A stretch of DNA of 64,000 nt from Fictibacillus solisalsi (GTDB lineage Bacteria; Bacillota; Bacilli; Bacillales; Fictibacillaceae). Under the pieces are notes generated by a model. That model was not told where the DNA came from. It saw only the letters and a program-made list of their open reading frames with translations, and ran no database searches. Both the position numbers and the translations under genes were made by a program. The stretch spans positions 1,585,418 through 1,649,417 of the forward strand of contig NZ_FNHW01000001.1 in assembly GCF_900103485.1 (NCBI RefSeq). The letters run 5' to 3'. Of the stretch, positions 1 to 8,169 are shown in pieces (the first letter of the stretch is position 1; each line of letters opens with the position of its first letter).

Positions 1-2296
1 CAGTTTGGACTGCATCGACATGGTGATCTCTCCTTACTTTTTTCAGCAGCTTAAGCGAAAGGTCTTTCGCATTTTCACCCTCAAGCATGGTTCCTGTGCA
101 GGAAGGACATCCTGACTCACAAGGGCAGGTGTCGATGACACGGTACGCTTCACTGATAACGGTATCCCAGATTTTATAAACATTTTCACTCAATCCGATG
201 CCGCCTGGATATCGGTCGTAGAGAAAAATAGTCGGCTTGTCCGAATGGACCGCTTTAATCTGCGGAACCACATGCAAATCACTTGGGTCACACATAACAA
301 ACAATGGAGCCACGTTCTTCAGCACATTGGCAATGCCGATCAAACCCTGTTCCATGGAGCTTTCAGCCACATCATCAAATGCCTTCCGGTCAAATTCAAG
401 CCATGTCGCCGACGTATGAAGCTCCTCTTCAGGCAAATAAATCGGTCCGGAACCGATGTTTTCATGCGTTTCAAATTTAATTTTTTTAAATATCGTGGCC
501 ATGGCATTGACCGTAACTTCTCCAAAGGCTCTTTCCTGACCTTCTAAAACGGTGTTTTTATCGATTTCAAGGACCTTCAGCGACACGGCCAGATTTGCAT
601 CCGTAAAATAGTCTACATCCACTTCCCTGACATAGGCTTTCTTTTCTTCATAATCCAGTTTCTCCACTTGATACTGAACACCCTGATGAAGATAAATGGC
701 TTCTTCATGAAGCAGCGTCATGGAACTGAACCGGTCCATCTCTCCAATGATCCGTACGTTCGCCACATCACTCTGGTCGACAATCACAACATTTTCCTGT
801 GAGGCAGAACGCAGTGAAATATTATGAGCAGGAAAGGAATCATTCATCCAGAAATACCTCTTCCCCTGGTGATGAAGTACTTGCTCTTCAGTTAAAAATT
901 CAAGGATATCCTCGATTTTCACCTCTCCAAATGTGTCCCCTTCACCAAAGGGCAGCTCATAGGCGGCACATTTCACATGATCCACCAGAATAATGAGATT
1001 TTCAGGATTAATCCGGGCAGATTCGGGAGAACGGTCGAAAAAATACTCCGGCTGGCTGACAATGTATTGATCCATTGGGCTTGAGCTGGCGACCATGATG
1101 ACCACCGACTCATCCTGACGGCGGCCAGCTCGTCCTGCCTGCTGCCAGGCACTTGCGATCGATCCGGGATAACCCGTTAAAATACAGGCATGCAGCTGTC
1201 CGATATCCACACCAAGTTCCAGGGCATTGGTACTTACAACCCCCATGATCTCCCCGTTGCGCAGGCCTCTTTCGATGGCCCTGCGCTGGGTTGGGAGATA
1301 ACCGCCACGATACCCCTGGATGGATTTCATGCCGTACTCCTTTTTTGCCAGTTCCTGAAGGTACGTAAGAAGAATTTCCACCCGTACCCGGCTCCGTGCA
1401 AACACAATGGTTTGTATCTTGTTTTTAAGAAAGTATCCTGCCAGATCCCTTGCCTCAAGGGTGGCCGATTTCCTCACATTGAGCGGCTTGTTCACGACCG
1501 GCGGATTATAGAAAATAAAGTGCTTCCTGCCGCTTGGCGCCCCGTTGTTATCAATCAGCTTCATGGGCGATCCTGTCAGCGTTTCAGCCAAATCCTTTGG
1601 ATTGGCAATAGTTGCTGATGTGCAAATAAAAAGCGGATTGCTGCCATAAAAAGAACAGATTCTCTTCAACCGCCTGATCACATTGGCGACATGGCTGCCA
1701 AACACCCCGCGGTATGTATGAAGTTCGTCAATCACGATATACTTCAGGTTCTCAAACAGCGAAACCCATTTCGTATGATGCGGCAAGATCGCAGAATGCA
1801 GCATATCCGGATTGGTCATCACAATATTACCGGCCTTACGGACAACCTGCCTGATGTTGGCCGGTGTGTCTCCGTCATACGTGTAACTTTTAATATCCAG
1901 TTCAATTGCATTAATAAATTCGTTCATTTCTGCTTTTTGGTCCTGTGCAAGCGCCTTAGTGGGAAATAGATACAGTGCACGGCTATCCGGATGATTGGCA
2001 ATCTCCTGCAGCACCGGAAGATTGTAGCACAGCGTTTTACCGGATGCCGTTGGTGTTACAGCCACAAAACTGTTTCCTTCGAGCGATGTTTGAAACGCCG
2101 ACAGCTGATGTGAATACAGAGAGGTTACCCCCCTGTCCTCCAACGCTTTTCTTATATGTGAATGAAGGGAGTCAGGAATTCCTCCTGTTACCGCCTCTTT
2201 TTCTTCGATGGTTTCCCAATGAACAATCTGATTTGAAATAGAAGGCTCCGTTCGTAATAATGCAAGCAATTCCTGCATTGTTTTTTTGATTTCCAT
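1..2296 (-). CDS. mrfA: DNA-repair helicase MrfA (YprA), 5' part; 3' end beyond window
   Basis: My reading of the minus strand gives an open frame from ATG at 2296 that runs off the left edge after 765 codons. A GAGGTGA ribosome binding site lies just upstream. Visible motifs are Walker A TPTASGKT near residues 81-88, the DExH box IDELHTYRG near 187, SATIANP, and AGRAGRR near 390. A C-terminal cysteine cluster CPCESGCPSC lies near 730 and is typical of the DUF1998 metal-binding region. This matches MrfA/YprA, the superfamily 2 helicase that works with the exonuclease MrfB in mitomycin-damage repair. mrfB would be expected just downstream, outside the window. Confidence 0.9.
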   Translation of the reverse strand, partial: MEIKKTMQELLALLRTEPSISNQIVHWETIEEKEAVTGGIPDSLHSHIRKALEDRGVTSLYSHQLSAFQTSLEGNSFVAVTPTASGKTLCYNLPVLQEIANHPDSRALYLFPTKALAQDQKAEMNEFINAIELDIKSYTYDGDTPANIRQVVRKAGNIVMTNPDMLHSAILPHHTKWVSLFENLKYIVIDELHTYRGVFGSHVANVIRRLKRICSFYGSNPLFICTSATIANPKDLAETLTGSPMKLIDNNGAPSGRKHFIFYNPPVVNKPLNVRKSATLEARDLAGYFLKNKIQTIVFARSRVRVEILLTYLQELAKKEYGMKSIQGYRGGYLPTQRRAIERGLRNGEIMGVVSTNALELGVDIGQLHACILTGYPGSIASAWQQAGRAGRRQDESVVIMVASSSPMDQYIVSQPEYFFDRSPESARINPENLIILVDHVKCAAYELPFGEGDTFGEVKIEDILEFLTEEQVLHHQGKRYFWMNDSFPAHNISLRSASQENVVIVDQSDVANVRIIGEMDRFSSMTLLHEEAIYLHQGVQYQVEKLDYEEKKAYVREVDVDYFTDANLAVSLKVLEIDKNTVLEGQERAFGEVTVNAMATIFKKIKFETHENIGSGPIYLPEEELHTSATWLEFDRKAFDDVAESSMEQGLIGIANVLKNVAPLFVMCDPSDLHVVPQIKAVHSDKPTIFLYDRYPGGIGLSENVYKIWDTVISEAYRVIDTCPCESGCPSCTGTMLEGENAKDLSLKLLKKVRRDHHVDAVQT

Positions 2297-2358
2297 ATCG
2301 TCACCTCATCTATTATTTTACCGAATAAACGTTCGCAAGAAAACCATTATCTGATCAT

Positions 2359-2388
2359 TTGACATCTATACTCTAATTCAAGTATTAT
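2359..2388 (+). promoter_or_regulatory. Predicted sigma-A promoter of the P450 gene
   Basis: The -35 TTGACA at 2359-2364 and -10 TATTAT at 2383-2388 are separated by 18 bp. They lie about 85 bp upstream of the P450 start codon. Confidence 0.6.
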
Positions 2389-2419
2389 TAATTAAAAATT
2401 AATTACTTTAATTAAAGTA
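2369..2419. promoter_or_regulatory. Twin 16-bp palindromic operators at the P450 promoter
   Basis: TACTCTAATTCAAGTA (2369-2384) and TACTTTAATTAAAGTA (2404-2419) match at 14 of 16 positions. The second is a perfect palindrome. They are spaced 35 bp centre to centre. The first overlaps the promoter spacer and the start of the -10 box, and the second lies just downstream of the start site. That arrangement fits a repressor. The PadR-family protein encoded after the P450 gene is the obvious candidate, but this is inference. Confidence 0.55.
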
Positions 2420-2471
2420 TCAAAATGAAACTGGCCAGATTGAAAAATTCTACATTTGGAGGGACAATTTT

Positions 2472-3701
2472 ATGAATAAAGAGATTATTTCATTGAAGGA
2501 AGTCAAAAGCTTCAAGACCCGTTCAGAAGAATTTTTTCCTGTAGAGTGGTTTAAGGAAATGCTGAATCACAGTCCTGTGTTTTACCATGAAGAAACGGAA
2601 ACGTGGCATGTTTTTAAATATGAGCATGTGAAGCAGGTGCTGAGCAATTATGATTTCTTTTCAAGCGAAGGTCCCAAGACCACTATCTCAGTAGGGGCGA
2701 ACAATAAAGAAGGAACGTCCCCGGATAAAATCAACCTCGTAAATGTCGACCCTCCCCGCCACCGAAAAAGCCGCTCCCTATTAGCTGCAGCCTTTACACC
2801 CCGCAGTTTAAAAAACTGGGAACCGCGCATCCAGCGTATTGCAGATGAGCTGGTTGAAGCGATGCCAAGAAATACTGTTGTTGATATCGTGGAAGGCCTT
2901 GCTGCCCCGCTCCCCAGTCTAGTCATTGCTGAACTTTTCGGCGTACCGATTAAAGACCGATTTCAATTCAAACACTGGGTGGATATTCTCTTTCAGCCCT
3001 ATGACAAACATCATCACGAGGAAATTGACCGCAAAAAACAAGAGGCAGCCTTGGAATACTATCAGTACCTTTACCCGATTGTTCTTGAAAAACGTGAGAA
3101 TTTGGCGGACGACATTATCTCAGACCTCATCACTGTCGAAGTGGACGGTGAAAAATTCACAGATGATGAGATTGTCCGGACCAGCATGCTGATTCTCGGT
3201 GCAGGAGTTGAAACAACAAGCCATATGCTGGCCAATACTTTTTATTCCATGCTTTATGACGTTCCTCAATTATACGAAGAATTGCATAGCAATCCGGAGC
3301 TTATTCCGAACACCGTGGAGGAAATGCTGCGCTACCGGTTCCACACCTCCAAGCGGGACCGTACGGTGAAACAGGACAACGACCTGCTCGGAACTCCGGT
3401 AAAAAAAGGCGATGTTGTGGTGGCCTGGATGAGCGCTGCCAACTTTGACGAAGAGATGTTTGAAGACGCTTTTTCTTTGAATATCCACCGCCCAAACAAT
3501 AAAAAGAACCTTACGTTCGGAAGCGGTCCCCATTTTTGTCTGGGTGCCCCTCTGGCAAGGCTTGAATTGAACATTGCATTAAAAACCTTTGTTCAGAAAT
3601 TCCCTGGGATACAGTCTGTTGAATCATTTGAACTGGAAAAAAATTTAACCGATTCAGCAACCGGCCAATCTTTGACTCAATTACCAATGCACGTCTATTA
3701 A
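2472..3701 (+). CDS. Cytochrome P450 (CYP109/CYP107-like monooxygenase)
   Basis: This is a soluble bacterial P450 of 409 residues, a normal length. The I-helix oxygen-binding motif AGVETT is at 244-249, the ExxR motif is EMLR at 284-287, and the heme-thiolate loop FGSGPHFCLG is at 349-358 with Cys356 as axial ligand. The overall pattern resembles B. subtilis YjiB (CYP109B1), a broad fatty-acid and terpenoid hydroxylase; the substrate here is unknown. A GGAGGG site precedes ATG. No ferredoxin or reductase gene is adjacent, so redox partners must come from elsewhere. The PadR gene downstream, on the same strand, suggests inducible expression. Confidence 0.9.
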   Translation: MNKEIISLKEVKSFKTRSEEFFPVEWFKEMLNHSPVFYHEETETWHVFKYEHVKQVLSNYDFFSSEGPKTTISVGANNKEGTSPDKINLVNVDPPRHRKSRSLLAAAFTPRSLKNWEPRIQRIADELVEAMPRNTVVDIVEGLAAPLPSLVIAELFGVPIKDRFQFKHWVDILFQPYDKHHHEEIDRKKQEAALEYYQYLYPIVLEKRENLADDIISDLITVEVDGEKFTDDEIVRTSMLILGAGVETTSHMLANTFYSMLYDVPQLYEELHSNPELIPNTVEEMLRYRFHTSKRDRTVKQDNDLLGTPVKKGDVVVAWMSAANFDEEMFEDAFSLNIHRPNNKKNLTFGSGPHFCLGAPLARLELNIALKTFVQKFPGIQSVESFELEKNLTDSATGQSLTQLPMHVY

Positions 3702-3731
3702 TATAAAAAGAATCCGTTCTTCCTTCCAAGG

Positions 3732-3760
3732 GAGCCGCAAAAATAAATGTGGCTCTTTTT
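3732..3760 (+). terminator. Intrinsic terminator after the P450 gene
   Basis: GAGCCGC (3732-3738) pairs with GTGGCTC (3749-3755), with one G-U pair, followed by TTTTT. It separates the P450 transcript from the PadR gene. Confidence 0.7.
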
Positions 3761-3835
3761 CCCATGGAATCTCATCCTTGCCTCATGATGCATTCCGCTT
3801 CTATTTAGGGTAAACTATACAAAAAACAAAGTAAT

Positions 3836-4417
3836 ATGGCGGAAAGCGGTGCCCAGTTTATGCAACTTCAAATTTTCATATTGGGAATATTGTGGGAAGG
3901 CAATAATCATCCCTATGAAATCAAAAAACTTATCCAAAAAAATATAAGTGATGAAGAAATCGTCAAGGTTAACGACGGTACACTTTATTACCGGTTCGAA
4001 ACACTGTTAAAAAAAGGATACATTGAGAAAATAGAGGTTAGCCGTGAAAATAACCGGCCGGAGAGAACGACCTATGGAATTACCGATCATGGGCGCGATG
4101 CCCTAAAAAGAGACATTTATAAAAGCTTCCAAAACTTTAGTAATCTCCGCTCGTTATACGCTTCTCTTCTTTTTTTGAAACACGTAGACATTGGAAAAAT
4201 TATCGACCTTACGGAGAAAGCAATTGAACGGACAAAAAAGAGATTTCAATTGCAAAATGATTCCCAACTGCCTGAATGGTGGGGAATTTACAGCGAAAAA
4301 GTCTCGGAAAACATAGACTTTATTACCTCGCACGCAAGAAGCAACACCGAGTATGATCTCGAATGGCTTGAAAAGCTGCTGATTTTTCTTCGCACAATGG
4401 CAACGGATAACGTTTGA
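3836..4417 (+). CDS. PadR-family transcriptional regulator
   Basis: This 193-residue protein has the PadR winged-helix start (LQIFILGILWEGNNHPYEI) and the wing segment with NDGTLYYRFETLLKKGYI, followed by a C-terminal helical part like the Vir_act_alpha_C domain. The first ATG at 3836 has no clear ribosome binding site. ATG at 3860, preceded by AAAGCGGTG and beginning MQLQIF, is probably the true start. PadR proteins usually repress detoxification or hydroxylation genes, so control of the P450 gene through the twin palindromes is likely but not shown. Confidence 0.85.
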   Translation: MAESGAQFMQLQIFILGILWEGNNHPYEIKKLIQKNISDEEIVKVNDGTLYYRFETLLKKGYIEKIEVSRENNRPERTTYGITDHGRDALKRDIYKSFQNFSNLRSLYASLLFLKHVDIGKIIDLTEKAIERTKKRFQLQNDSQLPEWWGIYSEKVSENIDFITSHARSNTEYDLEWLEKLLIFLRTMATDNV

Positions 4418-4424
4418 GACAAGT

Positions 4425-5045
4425 TTAACTGGATGTATATTTTTTTGCATTTTCATAATCCTGCATTTCATCCACATCCAAAAATAAACATTCATTCTTA
4501 AAATCGATAAATGATCCTTTTCCGATTTGGTGATTATCTAAAAGAGATTTTGCACCCTGGTCTCCCTCAAGGCTTAGCAAACTGGGAAAAACACGGCAAG
4601 AAAACAGAACCGGCGGTTGAATAATCCCTTGTAAACGAGCAGCGACAAAGGCTGTATCAAGCCTTTCATACTGACGGATCAGGTCTTCAATTATTTCTTT
4701 GGTTACAAAAGGCTGGTCCGCCAGCATGATCACTATAGCATCTGTTTGTAATTGTATCGCTTTCCGTACACCGGTTTTTAATGATTCTGCCTGCCCTTGA
4801 TTTTTAATTCCGCAGCGGACAAGATTCCACCAGTTTTTTTTCGTATTGCTTCTTAGGGCTGGGGCTATCCATTCAAGACCATCCTCTTTTCTTACAACGA
4901 CGATCATGCCATCGAGTCTTGAGCTCAAGGCACTCTCCAAACCCAGGCTTCCTATCGTTGAGTGTTTTAAAGGGAGAGCTAATTTATTTACGCCCATTCT
5001 CCGGCTGGATCCTGCAGCCAAGTAAATTCCCATAATTTTTCTCAT
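4425..5045 (-). CDS. MobA/MocA-like nucleotidyltransferase
   Basis: The 206-residue protein begins with the NTP-transferase signature LAAGSSRRMGVNKLALPL and contains AIVIMLADQPFVT, the metal/nucleotide-binding segment. The family includes MocA (molybdenum cofactor cytidylyltransferase) and B. subtilis PucB, a xanthine dehydrogenase maturation factor. No molybdoenzyme gene lies nearby, so the exact substrate cannot be assigned. The start at 5045 has AAAGGTGA upstream. The gene is convergent with the PadR gene with only 7 bp between them and no obvious terminator there. Confidence 0.75.
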   Translation of the reverse strand: MRKIMGIYLAAGSSRRMGVNKLALPLKHSTIGSLGLESALSSRLDGMIVVVRKEDGLEWIAPALRSNTKKNWWNLVRCGIKNQGQAESLKTGVRKAIQLQTDAIVIMLADQPFVTKEIIEDLIRQYERLDTAFVAARLQGIIQPPVLFSCRVFPSLLSLEGDQGAKSLLDNHQIGKGSFIDFKNECLFLDVDEMQDYENAKKYTSS

Positions 5046-5125
5046 AAGCTGAATTCACCTTTTCGTATATGGATAAAAAAGCACTAATCCTATGTATAAG
5101 TAAAGAACTTCTATTTATTACAGGA

Positions 5126-5153
5126 AATAAAAACTCTTGGCTAGACCAAGAGT
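5126..5153 (-). terminator. Terminator overlapping the pxpA stop codon
   Basis: On the minus strand ACTCTTGG (5153-5146) and CCAAGAGT (5140-5133) form a perfect 8-bp stem, followed by TTTT. The TAG stop of pxpA lies in the loop, so the last codons encode the first arm. Confidence 0.75.
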
Positions 5154-5881
5154 CTTTTACATGAGCGGATACTCCACCCGGCATGAACAAGTGTATTGTG
5201 AACCAGTTTCATAATATGCGGGGCTTCCGGTGTATCGCTATGTACACAAACGGTCTGTAAATTATATGAATCCTGGTCGAGTACCTTAAGGACCGTTTCA
5301 GCAATTTCGAAAGGACTGCCGATCTCTTCTTCGCACCATCCAAATCGTTTTTCCCCATTATTACCATATGGACGATCAGCATAATACTCATTCATGACCC
5401 GTAAACCAGCTTGGTCTGCCCTTATGCTTAATTCGGACCGAGGCAATGCATAAATATCGAGTTCAGGGTTGTACGCTTGAATCGCCTCAATGGTGGCACA
5501 GCTAATGTCTTCCTGTTCCGAAGCCATCATATAGAGAGAACCATGAAGCTTAATATGTGACATGGACAATCCTGCTATTGTCAAGAACCCATCCAGTGCT
5601 CCCAGCTGATAAATAATATAATCATAGACTTCCTGAGCTTCTGCTTTTATTCCGCGGGTACCAACTCCTGCGCGGTCCGGAAATCCAACATGGGCTCCGA
5701 TACGTACGCCATAAGAAGCGGCAAGATCAATGGTCTTTTTGATGACGTGTGGGTCTCCTGCATGAAGTCCGCAGGCGATATTGGCGGAACTGATAAAAGG
5801 CATCATGTCTTCATCTGACCCGTATCGATAAATCCCAAAGCTTTCTCCAACATCACAATTTAAATCCATCTCTTTTTTCAA
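5141..5881 (-). CDS. pxpA: 5-oxoprolinase subunit A (LamB/YcsF family)
   Basis: The family signatures DLNCDVGESFG near the start, SSANIACGLHAGDP and RIGAHVGFPDR are clear over 246 residues. PxpA works with PxpB and PxpC in ATP-dependent cleavage of 5-oxoproline to glutamate. Neither partner gene is adjacent here, unlike the usual pxpBC-A cluster. The 5881 start is TTG with GGGGATGATG upstream. ATG four codons in (MDLNCD) at 5869 is a credible alternative because most homologues begin close to it. Confidence 0.85.
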   Translation of the reverse strand: MKKEMDLNCDVGESFGIYRYGSDEDMMPFISSANIACGLHAGDPHVIKKTIDLAASYGVRIGAHVGFPDRAGVGTRGIKAEAQEVYDYIIYQLGALDGFLTIAGLSMSHIKLHGSLYMMASEQEDISCATIEAIQAYNPELDIYALPRSELSIRADQAGLRVMNEYYADRPYGNNGEKRFGWCEEEIGSPFEIAETVLKVLDQDSYNLQTVCVHSDTPEAPHIMKLVHNTLVHAGWSIRSCKRLLV

Positions 5882-5957
5882 GCGCCATCATCCCCGTTTA
5901 GAAAGTTTTCCTATGTAACTCGAGCTTATAACAAATCCTTTTTGAATTCATTTTATA

Positions 5958-6009
5958 TGTAAGATTTTCTAACGCCTTTTCTTTATCCCATGTAAGATCC
6001 GTGTAAGAT
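5958..6009. repeat. Three direct copies of TGTAAGAT upstream of pxpA
   Basis: TGTAAGAT occurs at 5958-5965, 5991-5998 and 6002-6009. The last two are 11 bp apart, one helical turn. The cluster lies 80-130 bp upstream of the pxpA start. It might be an operator, but chance in an AT-rich gap is possible. Confidence 0.25.
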
Positions 6010-6016
6010 TAAGCAA

Positions 6017-6051
6017 ATAAAAAAAGCTCTTACGATTCTTCGCAAGAGCTT
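6017..6051 (-). terminator. Terminator of the formate/nitrite channel gene
   Basis: A 12-bp stem (6051-6040 with 6035-6024, one G-U pair) and a 4-nt loop are followed on the minus strand by a T-run. Confidence 0.85.
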
Positions 6052-6056
6052 TTCGC

Positions 6057-6854
6057 TTAGGATACTTTTCTTTTCGCTTTGTCCTTTATACTTTTTTGGT
6101 AGGTAAAGAAATAAACGAATCCTACAAATACGGCTCCACCTATGACGTTACCAATAAAGGCTGGAATGACGTTTGCGATGAAATCCATCCATGTATAGTA
6201 ACCGGCAAAGATGGCAGCCGGAATGAGGAACATATTAGCGACCACGTGCTGGAAGCCAATAGCAACAAACGCCATGATCGGAAACCAGATTCCTAAAATC
6301 TTACCTACAACATCATCAGCTCCATACGCCAGCCAAATGGCCAGACAAACAAGCCAGTTGCAGCCAATGCCCGAAATGAACGTTTGAAAAAAAGACTCCT
6401 CCAGTTTTCCCTGTGCAATGGCGAGTGTCTTAGCAAGAAAAGGTCCTGATTCCGTTAGTCCCACCACATGCCCAAAAAAGTAGGCCACAAACAGTGCTCC
6501 GATTAAATTGGCAAACGTGACAAAAACCCAATTTTTCAACAAACCTTTCCATGTAATTCTCTTTGCGTACAATGCCATTGGCACAGACATCATATTACCC
6601 GTAATTAACTCACTTCCCGCAAGAACAACCAGTACAAGTCCGACCGGAAAAACGGCTGCACCAAGAAAGGAGCCAAAGCTTCCCCAGTCTTTCGGCAGGT
6701 TGCCACTGACCCGGATATCAAGCAAAAACCCAAGTGCGATGAAAGCTCCGCCTAAGAAACCGAGGAGAAGGAGCGACAATACCGGTGATCGCGCCTTATC
6801 AACGCCTGCCTCAATGGCGATTTCACTAACTCTATCGGGCTTATTAAATGCCAT
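6057..6854 (-). CDS. Formate/nitrite transporter family channel
   Basis: A 265-residue membrane protein of the FocA/NirC/FdhC family with about six transmembrane segments. Family landmarks are VLAGSELITGNMM after the second helix and GFQHVVANMFLIPA late in the protein. B. subtilis YwcJ and YrhG are relatives. It should be a pentameric channel for a small monovalent anion such as formate or nitrite; the substrate is not resolved by sequence alone. GGGAGGCG precedes ATG at 6854. The gene is monocistronic between its own promoter and terminator. Confidence 0.88.
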   Translation of the reverse strand: MAFNKPDRVSEIAIEAGVDKARSPVLSLLLLGFLGGAFIALGFLLDIRVSGNLPKDWGSFGSFLGAAVFPVGLVLVVLAGSELITGNMMSVPMALYAKRITWKGLLKNWVFVTFANLIGALFVAYFFGHVVGLTESGPFLAKTLAIAQGKLEESFFQTFISGIGCNWLVCLAIWLAYGADDVVGKILGIWFPIMAFVAIGFQHVVANMFLIPAAIFAGYYTWMDFIANVIPAFIGNVIGGAVFVGFVYFFTYQKSIKDKAKRKVS

Positions 6855-6930
6855 GGTGACGCCTCCCTGTTGATAGTTTTAAAAGCCAAATGAAAATCTT
6901 ATGTTTTTAGAATGTAGCCCAATAGTAGGA

Positions 6931-6959
6931 AGTATAAACATTTGAAGGTGTTATGTAAA
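6931..6959 (-). promoter_or_regulatory. Predicted promoter of the formate/nitrite channel gene
   Basis: On the minus strand TTTACA (6959-6954), a 17-bp spacer, and TATACT (6936-6931). Confidence 0.6.
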
Positions 6960-6974
6960 CTAAAATTTTCCTAT

Positions 6975-7003
6975 AAAAAAGCGGCAGAGAGCTTCCCTGC
7001 CGC
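6975..7003 (-). terminator. Terminator of the carbohydrate operon
   Basis: GCGGCAG (minus, 7003-6997) pairs with CTGCCGC (6987-6981), followed by T6. It ends the six-gene minus-strand operon. Confidence 0.85.
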
Positions 7004-7018
7004 ATTTAAGCTATTCAA

Positions 7019-8152
7019 TTATTGGAGCACCTGATCTGTTCTTTTTTCATCGGGCACTTCCTTTTCATTATCGTCAAAATAAACAGCCTGCCCTGTTCTT
7101 GCAGATTCATATATTGCTTCTAAAATTTCCGTTACAACGAGCGCTTGTTCCGGTTTCACCACTGGTTCCTTATCATTCAGGAGAGCATCAATCCAAAGTC
7201 TTGCTTCATGATCAGCATCGCTTTCCTGGTCTGCATCATAGAACGCAACGCCTTTTCCATCTATTTGAATTTGATTTGTGTATAGTTTGCCAAGATCTTC
7301 TCCATTGATCCGCAGGCCATCGTGCATGTCTGCTCCTCCCTCTGTTCCGCATAAAGTACAGCGGGCTTCACCAGTATGCAGCGTATTGAGCGCCCAGCTG
7401 GTCTCAAGCGAAATAGTCGCGCCGTTCTTCATCGTAATCATGCCAAATGCAGAGTCCTCCACCTTAAATTTGTCAGGATCCCAAGAACCCCATGCATTGG
7501 CTGCATCCTTTTTCTGTCCTAATTTATGAAATGTCGTGCCAAGAACTGCCTTCGGTTCATAATTGTTCATCATCCACAGCGTCATATCGAGTGAATGAGT
7601 GCCAATATCAATGAGTGAGCCTCCTCCCTGCTTTTCTTCGTCTAAAAAGACTCCCCAAGTCGGTACCGCACGGCGGCGGATGGCGTGAGCTCTTGCATAA
7701 TAGATGTCTCCAAAGTCACCGCGCTCGCACAGCTTGTGCAAATGCCAGCTGTCGGCACGGAATCTGTACTGATATCCGATAGTCAGCTTCTTCCCTGTTC
7801 GTTTTGCTGCATCGACCATGCGCCTCGCATCGGCCGACGTCTTGGCCATAGGTTTTTCACACATGACATGCTTGTCCGCTTCAAGCGAATCAATCGTAAT
7901 TTGGGCGTGAGAGTGATTGGGTGTACATACATGCACTACATCCACATCTTCATTTTGAAGGAGTTCTTTGTAATCGACGTAGACTTTTGCATCGGCGGTT
8001 CCAAAATCCCTGGCCGCTTTGATCGCTCTTTCTTCCTCAATATCACAAAAAGCGATAAGCTCCGCCTCATCAATCTTGGACAAACTAGGCATATGCTTTC
8101 CATTGGCAATACCGCCGCATCCAATGATTCCGATTCTAATTTTTTTAGACAT
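7019..8152 (-). CDS. Gfo/Idh/MocA-family oxidoreductase, last gene of sugar operon
   Basis: This 377-residue protein starts with a Rossmann fold (IRIGIIGCGGIANGKHMPSL, GxGxxx dinucleotide motif). It has the family EKP motif (HVMCEKPMAKT) near residue 100 and a central catalytic GGGSLIDIGTHSLDM segment carrying the His/Asp pair. Such enzymes oxidise or isomerise sugars, inositols or glycosides with NAD(P). It follows the second dehydrogenase gene by 17 bp and shares the operon with a sugar importer, so it probably acts on the imported glycoside. The substrate is not identifiable from sequence. Confidence 0.85.
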   Translation of the reverse strand: MSKKIRIGIIGCGGIANGKHMPSLSKIDEAELIAFCDIEEERAIKAARDFGTADAKVYVDYKELLQNEDVDVVHVCTPNHSHAQITIDSLEADKHVMCEKPMAKTSADARRMVDAAKRTGKKLTIGYQYRFRADSWHLHKLCERGDFGDIYYARAHAIRRRAVPTWGVFLDEEKQGGGSLIDIGTHSLDMTLWMMNNYEPKAVLGTTFHKLGQKKDAANAWGSWDPDKFKVEDSAFGMITMKNGATISLETSWALNTLHTGEARCTLCGTEGGADMHDGLRINGEDLGKLYTNQIQIDGKGVAFYDADQESDADHEARLWIDALLNDKEPVVKPEQALVVTEILEAIYESARTGQAVYFDDNEKEVPDEKRTDQVLQ

Positions 8153-8169
8153 ACCTTTTTCCCCCTTAA

